DNA from: Marinirhabdus sp963793275
Lineage (GTDB): Bacteria > Bacteroidota > Bacteroidia > Flavobacteriales > Flavobacteriaceae
Length of the DNA: 64,000 bases
Reading direction: 5' to 3'
NCBI GenBank assembly: GCA_963793275.1
Contig: CAWBZL010000003.1
Location: 1-64,000, forward strand
Part shown: positions 45,524 through 54,197 of the stretch, in pieces
How positions within the stretch are numbered: position 1 is the first letter of the stretch
Layout: each line of letters opens with the position of its first letter
Position numbers and translations under genes: made by a program
The notes under the pieces: generated by a model
The model's input: the letters and a program-made list of their open reading frames with translations, nothing else
Databases searched by the model: none
What the model was told of the DNA's origin: nothing

Positions 45524-46432
45524 ATGAAGAATATCTTTTTTATTGCAGCAGTGTTCGTCTTATTTTCTTGTAAAGATGATGACAGTAACCCTCAAACTAT
45601 AATTCCCGACACACCTGGAGCAGCTTTTGTAGTGAGCTCAAATTCTTTTAACGATACATACAATGCCATAGTAAATGCGTTAGAAGCCAACGAAAATATA
45701 GCTGTTGTTGCTCAGGTAAATCATACAGCCAATGCACATACTGCAGGATTGGAGCTTAGAAACACACGTTTAGTGCTTTTCGGAAACCCAAATCTTGGAA
45801 CACCTATTATGCAGGCAAATCAGCAGGCAGGATTAGATCTACCACAAAAAATGCTCGTTTATGAGGATGAAACAGGGGATATTTTAGTGAGTTACAATAA
45901 TACAGAATATTTGGTGGCACGTCACGGTGTAGCAGATGTAGGAACCCTACCGCAAATAGATAATGCACTAAGCAATTTTGCAATAATTGCTACGGGGGGT
46001 GCTGTTACCAAAAGAGCTTCAACAACCATAGCGCTGGATCAGGGAGTTGTAACTATAGAAAGCCAAAACGATTTTGCCACTACCTATACGAAGCTTAGAT
46101 CCAGTATAGAAATTAATGATAATTTATCGATACTAGCCCAATTAGACCACCAGGCAAATGCGAATAGTGTGGGACTGGATTTACTTCCAACCCGTATCAT
46201 TATTTTTGGAAACCCGGCTTTAGGAACACCGTTAATGCAGGATTCTCAAACAACAGCACTGGATTTGCCTCAAAAAATGCTGGTGTGGGAAAATAGCGAA
46301 GGAAAGGTAATGATTTCTTATAACGATCCTTCATTTTTAAAAACGAGACACACTATCAGAAATTCTGATGCTGTAGTAATGCAAATAGCAACTGCGCTTC
46401 AGAATCTTGCTGAAGGTGCCGCAACACCGTAG
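45524..46432 (+). CDS. Lipoprotein with two DUF302 domains
   Basis: 302 residues. Lipobox FVLFSC and acidic CKDDDSN linker, then two similar halves, about residues 33-155 and 170-298. Each contains FNDTYNAIVNALEANENIAVVAQVNH or a close copy, then RLVLFGNPNLGTPIMQ...GLDLPQKMLVYED. This is the DUF302 fold, usually single. Function unknown; it may bind a small ligand in the periplasm. A TATCTTTA -7 box lies at 45495-45502, but there is no regulon operator in front. Confidence 0.85.
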   Translation: MKNIFFIAAVFVLFSCKDDDSNPQTIIPDTPGAAFVVSSNSFNDTYNAIVNALEANENIAVVAQVNHTANAHTAGLELRNTRLVLFGNPNLGTPIMQANQQAGLDLPQKMLVYEDETGDILVSYNNTEYLVARHGVADVGTLPQIDNALSNFAIIATGGAVTKRASTTIALDQGVVTIESQNDFATTYTKLRSSIEINDNLSILAQLDHQANANSVGLDLLPTRIIIFGNPALGTPLMQDSQTTALDLPQKMLVWENSEGKVMISYNDPSFLKTRHTIRNSDAVVMQIATALQNLAEGAATP

Positions 46433-46452
46433 AAAAAATCGAATAATAATTT

Positions 46453-46483
46453 AAACCGTTTTGAAAACTGAAAGCGGTTTTTT
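46453..46483 (+). terminator. Terminator after the DUF302 gene
   Basis: AAACCGTTTT / AAAGCGGTTT stem with one wobble pair, followed by a T-tract to 46483. Confidence 0.7.
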
Positions 46484-46528
46484 ATGGTTAATTATACTTT
46501 TTCACTTCAATTTAAGTTGTATAGAGAG

Positions 46529-47395
46529 ATGAAGAAATTTATTTTAATCATACTTGCTGTCGGTCTTCTTTCCTTTATGTTCTTCACAAAAAAAGGAAAC
46601 GTGGTTAAAAATGTAGCATTAAGTTATGTGGTGCCTCCCAATCATATCAATCCTGAAGGAGTAACAATTGACGAAAGAATTTTAGTGCCGGAAAATTTCA
46701 GCAGAACAGCGTATGCCGAAGGTTCTTTTTCAAAATATATACAAAATTACGCCCTGAAACCTTTTGACGCTAAAATTTTAAATTACGATGGTGAAGATTA
46801 TGTTTACCAGAAAGGGCACGTGGGTATTTTGGAAGTTCCTGTCCCATCTAATGGCTTGCAGCAGTGCGCAGATGCGCTTATTAGATTGCGGGCGGAATTT
46901 TTCTGGGAGCAAAACCGAAAAGATAAGATCGGGTTCAATTTTACGTCGGGCCATTATTGCTCCTGGACCAAATATGCCGAAGGATATCGCCCAACAATTA
47001 ATGGAAATAAAGTAACGTTTCATAAAACGGCTGCTGCAAACAATTCTAAAGAAAATTTCTATAAATATCTCAATCTTATTTATATGTACGCGGGTACGCA
47101 ATCTTTGTACGATGAGCTTACAAAGGTTGATACTGTAGATGATCTTGCAGTGGGAGACATGGTAATTAAGCCGGGGTTTCCTGGGCATATTGTCATGATT
47201 GTTGACAAGGCTACCAACGCTAACGGCGAAAATTTGTTTATTTTAGCACAGGGAAATACACCAGCTCAAAGTGTTCACGTTTTGAAAAATTTAGCCAATA
47301 CCGCAATTAATCCCTGGTATACATTAGAATTGGATGCTTATCTGGAAATTCCCACGTACTATTTTGATCAAACTAAATTTGTCCGCTTTAAGTAA
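46529..47395 (+). CDS. DUF4846 family secreted protein
   Basis: 288 residues from ATG 46529, which opens the signal segment MKKFILIILAVGLLSFMFF; an earlier in-frame ATG at 46484 lies against the terminator. The body shows DUF4846 motifs: GSFSKYIQNYALKPFDAKILNYDG, LQQCADALIRLRAEFFW, and VGDMVIKPGFPGHIVMIVD near the end. The last block recalls NlpC-like folds, but a catalytic Cys is not obvious. Its stop overlaps the next ATG by one base (TAATG). Confidence 0.8.
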   Translation: MKKFILIILAVGLLSFMFFTKKGNVVKNVALSYVVPPNHINPEGVTIDERILVPENFSRTAYAEGSFSKYIQNYALKPFDAKILNYDGEDYVYQKGHVGILEVPVPSNGLQQCADALIRLRAEFFWEQNRKDKIGFNFTSGHYCSWTKYAEGYRPTINGNKVTFHKTAAANNSKENFYKYLNLIYMYAGTQSLYDELTKVDTVDDLAVGDMVIKPGFPGHIVMIVDKATNANGENLFILAQGNTPAQSVHVLKNLANTAINPWYTLELDAYLEIPTYYFDQTKFVRFK

Positions 47396-47757
47396 TGGCA
47401 CAACCCCTCACCGAACAAGAATTACATAACCTTGCTATGAACATTGTAGGCAAGGAGCTGGAAGATAACGGATTTGAATTTCTGGGTGTAAACTCAAAAC
47501 TAAAACGCGACCCGCAATTTGTAGCTTTAAAAGATAAGGAACTTCATTTTGTCATTGTGCGCGCGGTGCATTACCCAAAAGATGCCAATGTTTTTGACCC
47601 GGTTTTTATGCAAACCATAAAGGATCACGCAGATAAGTTTGATGCAAAAACCTACTATGCGGGCGTTGGTTTAGGCCACGGGAACGATTACGCAAAACCG
47701 GTGATTAAAGATCAGGATTATACAATGATTTTTAACGGAATTCAGGAAATAAGCTAA
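47395..47757 (+). CDS. Small conserved protein upstream of apbE
   Basis: 120 residues, soluble, with no signal. Sequence such as NIVGKELEDNGFEFLGVNSKLKRDPQFV is conserved in flavobacteria, where the gene is often labelled as an NqrF-related subunit because it sits between nqrF and apbE. Nothing in it shows NqrF's ferredoxin or flavin domains, and no nqr genes are visible here, so I do not adopt that name. It starts on the stop of the DUF4846 gene and ends 2 bp before apbE. Confidence 0.65.
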   Translation: MAQPLTEQELHNLAMNIVGKELEDNGFEFLGVNSKLKRDPQFVALKDKELHFVIVRAVHYPKDANVFDPVFMQTIKDHADKFDAKTYYAGVGLGHGNDYAKPVIKDQDYTMIFNGIQEIS

Positions 47758-47759
47758 TA

Positions 47760-48809
47760 ATGAAATACAGCATACTTTTTACCACCACGGTACTAACACT
47801 ACTTCTTTTTTCTTGTGCTGAAAAGCCTCCTTCAGCAAAAATTTTACAGGGAGATGCCTTTGGAACTACCTACACCATTCAATATTTTTCTGATACTGAA
47901 TTTGATGTCGAAAAAGGACTGGACTCCGTTTTATACCTGGTAAACAAATCGGTGAATACGTATATGCCCGAAAGTGACATTTCCAAAATTAATCAGGGAG
48001 ATACCACTATTGTTGTAGATGAGATTTTTAAGGAAGTATATAGAATTTCTGAAACCGTCTACACCAATTCGGAAGGTTATTTTGATCCAACCGTAGGAAT
48101 TCTTAGGAATGCATACGGCTTTGGAGAAACGGCCCCAATTACCGAAGTGGATAGCACAGTTCTGGACTCTTTAAAACAATATGTTGGCTTCAGAAAAGTA
48201 CAGTTACTGGACAACGGAAAAATAAAGAAACAATACCCCGAAATTTATTTCGACTTTAATGCTGTGGCAAAAGGCTACGGAATTGATAAAATAGGCGACT
48301 ATCTAAACGCTAAAAGGGTTTCCAATTATATTATTGAACTTGGTGGAGAGATCTTGGTAAAAGGTAAAAACCTTGCGAAAGACCAATATTGGACCGCAGG
48401 CATTGAAGCGATAGATTCTGAATTGGAGCGTAGAAGTTATCTGGCAGTAGTTCGGTTAGAGAATCAAGCGATGGCTTCTTCCGGTAACTACAGAAAATTT
48501 AGAATCAACCCGCGAACCGGAGAGAAATATGTTCATACCATTAACCCGCTAACCGGCTTTGCAGAAGAAAGTAATATAACCAGTGCAACAGTTATAGCTG
48601 CCACTTGTGGTCTAGCAGATGCTTATGCAACGGCTTTTATGGCCATGGGGCTGGAACGTTCCAAAAAAGTACTGGCAGAGAACAATGGTATTGAAGCGTA
48701 TCTTACCTACATACCTTCAACATTGGAAGCAAATGCACAAGGCAGTTTTATTACAGATGGTTTTGAGAAACAATTGGTTTTACCCGGGCTTTCTGGCAAC
48801 GGGGAGTAA
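47760..48809 (+). CDS. apbE: FAD:protein FMN transferase
   Basis: 349 residues. Signal with lipobox LLLFSC, then the ApbE fold: GDAFGTTYTIQY, VNTYMPESDISKIN, FDFNAVAKGYGIDKI, ELGGEILVKGKN and a C-terminal TSATVIAATCGLADAYATAFMAMG with the metal-binding Asp. It attaches FMN to Thr/Ser of periplasmic-side proteins such as NqrB/NqrC or RnfD/RnfG. Its last 30 bp overlap the convergent methyltransferase gene. Confidence 0.94.
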   Translation: MKYSILFTTTVLTLLLFSCAEKPPSAKILQGDAFGTTYTIQYFSDTEFDVEKGLDSVLYLVNKSVNTYMPESDISKINQGDTTIVVDEIFKEVYRISETVYTNSEGYFDPTVGILRNAYGFGETAPITEVDSTVLDSLKQYVGFRKVQLLDNGKIKKQYPEIYFDFNAVAKGYGIDKIGDYLNAKRVSNYIIELGGEILVKGKNLAKDQYWTAGIEAIDSELERRSYLAVVRLENQAMASSGNYRKFRINPRTGEKYVHTINPLTGFAEESNITSATVIAATCGLADAYATAFMAMGLERSKKVLAENNGIEAYLTYIPSTLEANAQGSFITDGFEKQLVLPGLSGNGE

Positions 48810-49550
48810 TTCGCCTTTTGGAAGTCTGTATTTTTCAATTTCAGCCTGAGAAAGTTGAGCGGTATAATCTACTGCTGCAACATCAAAGCCAACCGATTTC
48901 AATTTGTCAAAATAATCCATTCCGTATATGCGCACATGATCGTATTGTCCAAAAATGGCAGCACGCTCTTTTGGATCTGTAATGGAGTTGTCTTCAAAAG
49001 TTTTTTTCCGGTTTCTATCGTAGGGAACTTGCAGTATGGCGGTGCCTTTTGGGGCGAGTACTCTGTATAGTTCCTTCATCGCCTTTGTATGGTCTGGAAT
49101 ATGTTCTAACACATGATTACAGATAATAAAGTCGTAACTATTGTTGTTAAAAGGAAGGTTGCAAATGTCTGCTTTTACGTCGGCAATAGGGGAGTTGAGG
49201 TCTGTGGTGGTATAAGTTATATTTTTTAATTTTCTGAAACGCTTCAAAAATGCCTGCTCGGGTGCAAAATGCAATACGCGTAACTTTTCAGCAAAAAAGG
49301 AAGTTTCATTGGTAAGATATAACCAGAATAAACGATGTCTTTCGAGGGATAAGGTTCCTGGCGCCAATACATTTTCACGAATTTTCTCATAGCCATACGG
49401 AAGGAATTTTCGGTAGGAGTTCCCGTCAATTGGGTCTGTGTATTTGTTTCCTCTTAAAAAGAAAGCTACCAAAGGGCGCGCCACGTAGCTCAAGCGAATA
49501 AGCAGTGGTCTTGGGAGTAAGTTGAGAAAAAATTTAAATAGTTTGTTCAA
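48780..49550 (-). CDS. Class I SAM-dependent methyltransferase
   Basis: 256 residues. Motif I is diverged (LRVLHFAPEQAFLKRFRKL), but the later motifs are clear: DICNLPFNNNSYDFIICNHVLEHIPDHTKAMKELYRVLAPKGTAILQVP. The first 35 residues are hydrophobic and basic, so the protein may sit at the membrane. The substrate is unknown; this kind is common in surface-polysaccharide loci, but no glycan genes are near. Convergent overlap of 30 bp with apbE. Confidence 0.82.
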   Translation of the reverse strand: MNKLFKFFLNLLPRPLLIRLSYVARPLVAFFLRGNKYTDPIDGNSYRKFLPYGYEKIRENVLAPGTLSLERHRLFWLYLTNETSFFAEKLRVLHFAPEQAFLKRFRKLKNITYTTTDLNSPIADVKADICNLPFNNNSYDFIICNHVLEHIPDHTKAMKELYRVLAPKGTAILQVPYDRNRKKTFEDNSITDPKERAAIFGQYDHVRIYGMDYFDKLKSVGFDVAAVDYTAQLSQAEIEKYRLPKGELLPVARKPG

Positions 49551-49571
49551 GGTTCATTAATTTAAAGAAAA

Positions 49572-49630
49572 TGTCAGTCTAAGCCTGTCGAAGACCAATA
49601 TTAGCGTATTTCGACAGGCCCAGTGTGACA
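49572..49630. repeat. REP-like inverted repeat with GCCTGTCGAA / TTCGACAGGC arms
   Basis: Left arm 49572-49593 and right arm 49609-49630 are reverse complements at 18 of 22 positions, around a 15-base loop. This type (TGTCA...AGCCTGTCGAAG) is a common dispersed hairpin in flavobacterial intergenic gaps, from memory. It lies between map and the methyltransferase gene, both on the minus strand. Confidence 0.75.
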
Positions 49631-49636
49631 ATAATA

Positions 49637-50440
49637 TTAGAACCTAAACTCATCCTCCTCATCACTCTTTATGCCCAATGCTTCGTAAACATAATCGAAA
49701 GTAGAAAGTAGCTTCGGCTTACCATCTATGAGTGCTACATCATGTTCAAAATGCGCACTTGGTTTTCCGTCACGGGTTACAATGGTCCAACCATCTTTTA
49801 ACTGATTGATTCGATGTGTCCCTAGGTTTATCATAGGCTCGATGGCGATGGTCATTCCTTCAATAAATTTTTTTCCTCTACCACGCTTTCCGTAATTCGG
49901 TATTTCCGGATCTTCGTGTAACTTGGTTCCCAGTCCGTGTCCCACCAATTCTCGAACCACACCGTAACCGTGCGACTCGCAGTAGTTTTGGATGGCATAC
50001 CCGATATCTCCCACGCGATTCCCGTTTTTAAATTCTCTAATGCCTAAGTACAATGAATTTTTTGTGGTATCCAATAATTTTTTGGTTTCAGGAGCTATTT
50101 CACCAACTTCAAAAGTATAGGCGTGATCCCCGTAAAAGCCGTGCTTTATCGCTCCGCAATCTATTGCCACAATATCGCCCTCTTTTAGCGGAATGTCTGT
50201 TGGTAATCCGTGTACAACGGCTTCGTTTACACTCGTGAGTAGGGTAGAGGGACAATCGTATAATCCCAGGAATCCGGGAACGGCGCCCTGTTCGCGAATA
50301 AAAGCCTCAGCCATATCGTTTAGCTTGTTGGTTGTTACACCGGGCTTCACTTCTTTAGCGAGCATTCCCAGTGTTTTAGACACTACAAGGGCAGCTTCTC
50401 TCATTAAGGCGAGTTCTTCTTTTGTTTTAGGTATAATCAT
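49637..50440 (-). CDS. map: Methionine aminopeptidase, type I
   Basis: 267 residues. Metal ligands are visible in order: D in VAIDCGAIKHGFYGDHAYTF (two Asp), H in ELVGHGLGTKLHEDP, E in TIAIEPMIN and E near the end (HFEHDVAL). It removes N-terminal Met from new proteins. There is no N-terminal zinc-finger extension. It starts 6 bp after the stop of the HAD-type gene on the same strand. Confidence 0.95.
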   Translation of the reverse strand: MIIPKTKEELALMREAALVVSKTLGMLAKEVKPGVTTNKLNDMAEAFIREQGAVPGFLGLYDCPSTLLTSVNEAVVHGLPTDIPLKEGDIVAIDCGAIKHGFYGDHAYTFEVGEIAPETKKLLDTTKNSLYLGIREFKNGNRVGDIGYAIQNYCESHGYGVVRELVGHGLGTKLHEDPEIPNYGKRGRGKKFIEGMTIAIEPMINLGTHRINQLKDGWTIVTRDGKPSAHFEHDVALIDGKPKLLSTFDYVYEALGIKSDEEDEFRF

Positions 50441-50446
50441 ATAATT

Positions 50447-50842
50447 TTAAAGACCAAACCAGCCTTTTTTCTTTTTTGGTGTTGCAGGTGCCGCTTCACC
50501 TAATAATGTTTGATAAATTTCGCCCCAGCCTACCAGACCGCCAATATTTCGATCGTCTATAAATATATCTGCGTTAATTTTTCGGCTGTATTTTTCGTCA
50601 AATACTTCTTCGGGGAAACTTTTGTTTACGGCATAGAAAGTAATTCCGTTTTCTTTGCAAAAAGCAACAGCTTCATCCAGAGCGCGACCGTGTCTGTAGG
50701 TCCAGAGAATTAACCGGTGTCCTTTATCCTGTAATTTTTTAAGAGTATCAAAAGCAAAGAGTTGTGCTTTCCCTATTTGCGGATACGCATCTTCTACAAT
50801 CGTACCGTCAAAGTCTACTGCTATGGCAAATGTCTCATTCAT
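50447..50842 (-). CDS. HAD-type small hydrolase (BT0820-like)
   Basis: 131 residues from ATG at 50842; a TTG at 50863 would add seven residues. DFDGTIVEDAYP is the HAD nucleophile motif, LILWTYRHGRALDEAV follows, and ADIFIDDRNIGGLVGW supplies the acidic motif. The core lacks a cap domain, so it may act on large or protein-bound substrates. The Lys-rich tail (TPKKKKGWFGL) is unusual. Likely co-transcribed with map. Confidence 0.8.
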   Translation of the reverse strand: MNETFAIAVDFDGTIVEDAYPQIGKAQLFAFDTLKKLQDKGHRLILWTYRHGRALDEAVAFCKENGITFYAVNKSFPEEVFDEKYSRKINADIFIDDRNIGGLVGWGEIYQTLLGEAAPATPKKKKGWFGL

Positions 50843-50882
50843 ATCTATAGAATTGGACGGCAAAAATACAAAGAAAATTAGG

Positions 50883-50917
50883 GATTAACGATTGGAGATT
50901 TTTGATTGCTGATTGTG
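50883..50917 (-). repeat. Dispersed repeat copy, intergenic
   Basis: On the minus strand it reads CAATCAAAAATCTCCAATC with similar flanks, matching the copy inside the GSCFA gene at 33073-33103. It lies in the 97-bp gap between the thioredoxin-like and HAD genes. Confidence 0.65.
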
Positions 50918-50939
50918 GAACTAAATGAAGTTTAAAAAA

Positions 50940-51539
50940 TTATTCTGAATATGCCGGCGAATAGGGTTTACCCTGTAAAATAGTAAGCATATCCTGTTCC
51001 AGTGTTTTGTGAGCATATTCTACGATTCGGTTTAGTGTATCGCCATTTTTCATAAATATAATCGTGGGCACATACTCGATATTATATCCTTTTTCTGACC
51101 CGTTTGGGGTGTCTTTCTCGTGAGAAACAGCTGTAATACTGAAATTTTCATAATTGAAATCTGTTGCATCCAAAATTTTATAAAGCGCCGGGACTTCCCG
51201 TTGGCTGTCCTCACACCAGGTGCCCATAAAGACTTTTATATTTACATCTTGTAGTAACGGTTTTAAGCTGTCAATAGCTGTGGAGTCCAGAACGTGCGTG
51301 TTTTTATTTTCGCTAAACCATTCGCTGTAGGGTTCAACTGTTAACCCACTTTTATTTATTTTTCCTAATAGCATCATACCGCCATCTTCGGGGTCTTCAA
51401 ACTCGTTGTTTATAGCTTTGTTGAGTGTGTACGTTACCTCTCCTTCGTTTTCGGAAAGAGTTTCTTTTGTATCTTTATTAGTTGCATCCTTACAGGAAAA
51501 AAGTACTAGCAAGGATACTATGGTGAGTATGTATTTCAT
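50940..51539 (-). CDS. Thioredoxin-fold lipoprotein
   Basis: 199 residues. Lipobox LLVLFSC and an acidic/Thr-rich linker, then a thioredoxin-like domain with VFMGTWCEDSQREVPALYKIL. The active site is WCxxS rather than CxxC, with one reactive Cys, which suggests a reductase partner or peroxiredoxin-like role. A cis-Pro is seen in NIEYVPTIIF. It lies 11 bp after gpmI on the same strand. Confidence 0.83.
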   Translation of the reverse strand: MKYILTIVSLLVLFSCKDATNKDTKETLSENEGEVTYTLNKAINNEFEDPEDGGMMLLGKINKSGLTVEPYSEWFSENKNTHVLDSTAIDSLKPLLQDVNIKVFMGTWCEDSQREVPALYKILDATDFNYENFSITAVSHEKDTPNGSEKGYNIEYVPTIIFMKNGDTLNRIVEYAHKTLEQDMLTILQGKPYSPAYSE

Positions 51540-51550
51540 ATTTTGAATTT

Positions 51551-53065
51551 TTATACTAATGATTTTTGTGTCATTGCTTCAGGCTGTGGAACGCCCATAA
51601 GCTTTAATATAGTGGGGGCAATATCACCCAAAACGCCCGATTTAATTGTTGTTAGCTCTTTGTCCACCAAAATAAGCGGAACGGGATTGGTTGTGTGCGC
51701 CGTGTTTGGTGAACCGTCTGCGTTTCGCATGGTTTCGCTGTTTCCGTGGTCTGCGAGAATAAGCGTTGTGTACCCATTTTCTAGAGCTGCTTCCACAATA
51801 TCTTTTGTACAGGCATCCACAGTTTCGCACGCTTTAATAGCTGCTGTAAGAACTCCTGTATGTCCAACCATATCTGGATTTGCGAAATTTAAACAAATAA
51901 AATATGCCGATTTCAAATTGATCTCCGGAATAATCTTATCCCGAATCTCATACGCGCTCATTTCTGGTTTTAAATCGTAGGTGGCCACTTTGGGAGACGG
52001 ACATAAAATGCGTTTTTCACCTTCAAAAGGAATCTCTCTACCTCCGTTAAAAAAGAACGTTACGTGCGGGTATTTCTCGGTTTCGGCAATCCGAATTTGT
52101 GTTTTACCATGTTTGGAAAGTGTTTCGCCAAGCGTATCTTTTAGATCTTCTTTTTTAAAAACAACTTCAATATTTTTAAAACTATGGTCGTAATTAGTGA
52201 GCGTCACAAAATGCAACGGGATTTTATGCATCCCAAATTCCTCGTAGTTTTCCTGGGTAAGTACTTCGGTAAGTTGGCGACCACGGTCTGTCCTGAAATT
52301 GAAGAAAATAACCACATCATCTTTTTCAATAGTGGCAATAGGTTTGTCATTTTCAGTAAGGACAATGGGTGCTATAAACTCATCGGTAACGTTATTTTTG
52401 TAGCTTTCTTTAATACTTTCAGTAGCATTTGTTGAATGTCTACCATTTCCGTGTACTAATACATCGTAGGCTTTCGCAATGCGTTCCCATCTTTTGTCAC
52501 GATCCATAGCAAAATAACGTCCTACAATACTGGCTAATTTTCCTGTGGTTTTTGCGAGGTGTTCCTGTAGTTCGGCTATATCGTTCACGGCGCTTTTTGG
52601 GTCTACATCGCGACCATCTGTAAAGGCGTGGACAAATACATCATTCAGTTCGTTTTCAGCAGCGGCAGAAAGCAATCCTTTTAGGTGTTCCAGATGCGAA
52701 TGCACGCCACCTTTACTTACCAGCCCTACAAAATGAACTTTTTTATGATTGGTTTTGGCATACTGAAATGCTTTTTTTAATACAACTTCATCTTTAAGTG
52801 TGTCTTCCTGCAACGCCAGATTAATCTTTGCCAGATCCTGATATACAATCCGCCCGGCACCCAGGTTGGTATGTCCCACTTCGCTATTTCCCATTTGGCC
52901 CTCTGGAAGCCCAACATGCATCCCATGGGTTAACAATTGGGCGTTTGGATAATCTTTATACAACCAGTCTATATACGGCGTTGCTGCCTGTGCAATTGCT
53001 GAAACTTCTCGGTTTTGGGTAATTCCCCAACCATCAAGGATTAAAAGGAGTACTTTTTTGTTCAT
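51551..53065 (-). CDS. gpmI: 2,3-bisphosphoglycerate-independent phosphoglycerate mutase
   Basis: 504 residues, normal length. N-terminal VLLLILDGWGITQ and GQMGNSEVGHTNLGAGRIVYQDL (with the phosphorylated Ser); C-terminal ILADHGNSETMRNADGSPNTAHTTNPVPLILVD supplies Mn ligands. It interconverts 3- and 2-phosphoglycerate in glycolysis. Followed by a thioredoxin-fold lipoprotein 11 bp later. Confidence 0.96.
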   Translation of the reverse strand: MNKKVLLLILDGWGITQNREVSAIAQAATPYIDWLYKDYPNAQLLTHGMHVGLPEGQMGNSEVGHTNLGAGRIVYQDLAKINLALQEDTLKDEVVLKKAFQYAKTNHKKVHFVGLVSKGGVHSHLEHLKGLLSAAAENELNDVFVHAFTDGRDVDPKSAVNDIAELQEHLAKTTGKLASIVGRYFAMDRDKRWERIAKAYDVLVHGNGRHSTNATESIKESYKNNVTDEFIAPIVLTENDKPIATIEKDDVVIFFNFRTDRGRQLTEVLTQENYEEFGMHKIPLHFVTLTNYDHSFKNIEVVFKKEDLKDTLGETLSKHGKTQIRIAETEKYPHVTFFFNGGREIPFEGEKRILCPSPKVATYDLKPEMSAYEIRDKIIPEINLKSAYFICLNFANPDMVGHTGVLTAAIKACETVDACTKDIVEAALENGYTTLILADHGNSETMRNADGSPNTAHTTNPVPLILVDKELTTIKSGVLGDIAPTILKLMGVPQPEAMTQKSLV

Positions 53066-53300
53066 TTTGTAAAGATAAGGAATGTAGTTTGGAGAAGTTC
53101 TTGGGAAGATTTATTACTGAAACTTTTACTGGAATAACCGAAGTCCAGAAAATGCTTATAAGTATACTGTTACTAAATTCAGACTATCGACATAGTAATC
53201 CAACCGAAAATTAAGTACATAAAGAACGTTATGTAACATCCAATTTCAGAAAAAATACTGTCTTTTTACAAATTTAAAGTATCGTCTGGCAACTATAGTA

Positions 53301-54071
53301 TCACTCAACAGTCCCACCATATTTACTAATACTTTCTTTAATCTGCTCTATCCTGTTATCCGGATCCGGGTGTGTACTTTGAAACTCCGGTGCACGACTG
53401 GGACCCGCTGCTGCTTTTAAAATTTGCATCACGCCAATCATTTCATTAGGGTTATAGCCAGCGCGTATCATAAACCGAACGCCAAGATCGTCACTTTCCA
53501 ACTCGTCTCCACGACCGTTATTAAGCAGTGTACTCATTCCAAATTGAGAGATGGCACCTCCGCCGCCAAAGCCAACTTCAGCACCTTGTGCCACAGTTTG
53601 CCACACTTGGGTATTTGCAATCCGCTCGCTACTATGGCGGCCTATTACATGACCAATTTCGTGACCCAGAACCCCTGCGAGTTGATCTTCATTTTGTAAT
53701 TTTGAGTACAAGGCGTAGGTAATAAATATTTGTCCGCCAGGAAGCGCAAAGGCATTAATAGTTTCCGGATCTGCCAGCAAATGGAAATCGTATTTATAAG
53801 GTGTTTTGGTTGCTACGGTGCTTTCAACTAGCTTTTGACCCACCAGATCAACGTAGTTCTGAAGTTGCTGGTCTGGGTGCAAACCGCCGTATTCTTCAAT
53901 CATTTTTGGAGCGTTGGCGAGGCCAATGGCAATTTCTTCGTCCGGATCCATAGAAATAGCTTGTGTGGTCCCGGTATATTTATTTTCTTCCATAGAAGAG
54001 CAATAACGTACCAGGCCAAAACCAGCAATAAGCACCCCAATTAAAATTCTGATTTTCCAACTTCCTCTCAT
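53301..54071 (-). CDS. M48-family zinc metallopeptidase
   Basis: 256 residues. One N-terminal hydrophobic segment, then the M48 domain with HEIGH (VLGHEIGHVIGRH) and the third-ligand region ELESDDLGVRFMIRAGYNP. DPETINAFALPGGQIFITYAL is typical of BepA/LoiP-like periplasmic proteases that handle misfolded outer-membrane proteins. First of three peptidase genes in this stretch, but separated by 126 bp from the next. Confidence 0.92.
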   Translation of the reverse strand: MRGSWKIRILIGVLIAGFGLVRYCSSMEENKYTGTTQAISMDPDEEIAIGLANAPKMIEEYGGLHPDQQLQNYVDLVGQKLVESTVATKTPYKYDFHLLADPETINAFALPGGQIFITYALYSKLQNEDQLAGVLGHEIGHVIGRHSSERIANTQVWQTVAQGAEVGFGGGGAISQFGMSTLLNNGRGDELESDDLGVRFMIRAGYNPNEMIGVMQILKAAAGPSRAPEFQSTHPDPDNRIEQIKESISKYGGTVE

Positions 54072-54197
54072 CGCTAGTATGTATTATATTTTCTTTAAGT
54101 AAACTGTTTCAATTTTGTTTTTTAACTATTTTAAATTTACGAAAATTTGCATAGTAGTTTGAAGAACAATAGTGAATTGTTTCAGAAATTTTAAATT

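Noticed and set aside
47395..47757. Naming the 120-residue gene as Na+-translocating NADH-quinone reductase subunit F
   Set aside because: No ferredoxin or flavin motifs of NqrF are present; the name seems to come from gene position in other genomes.
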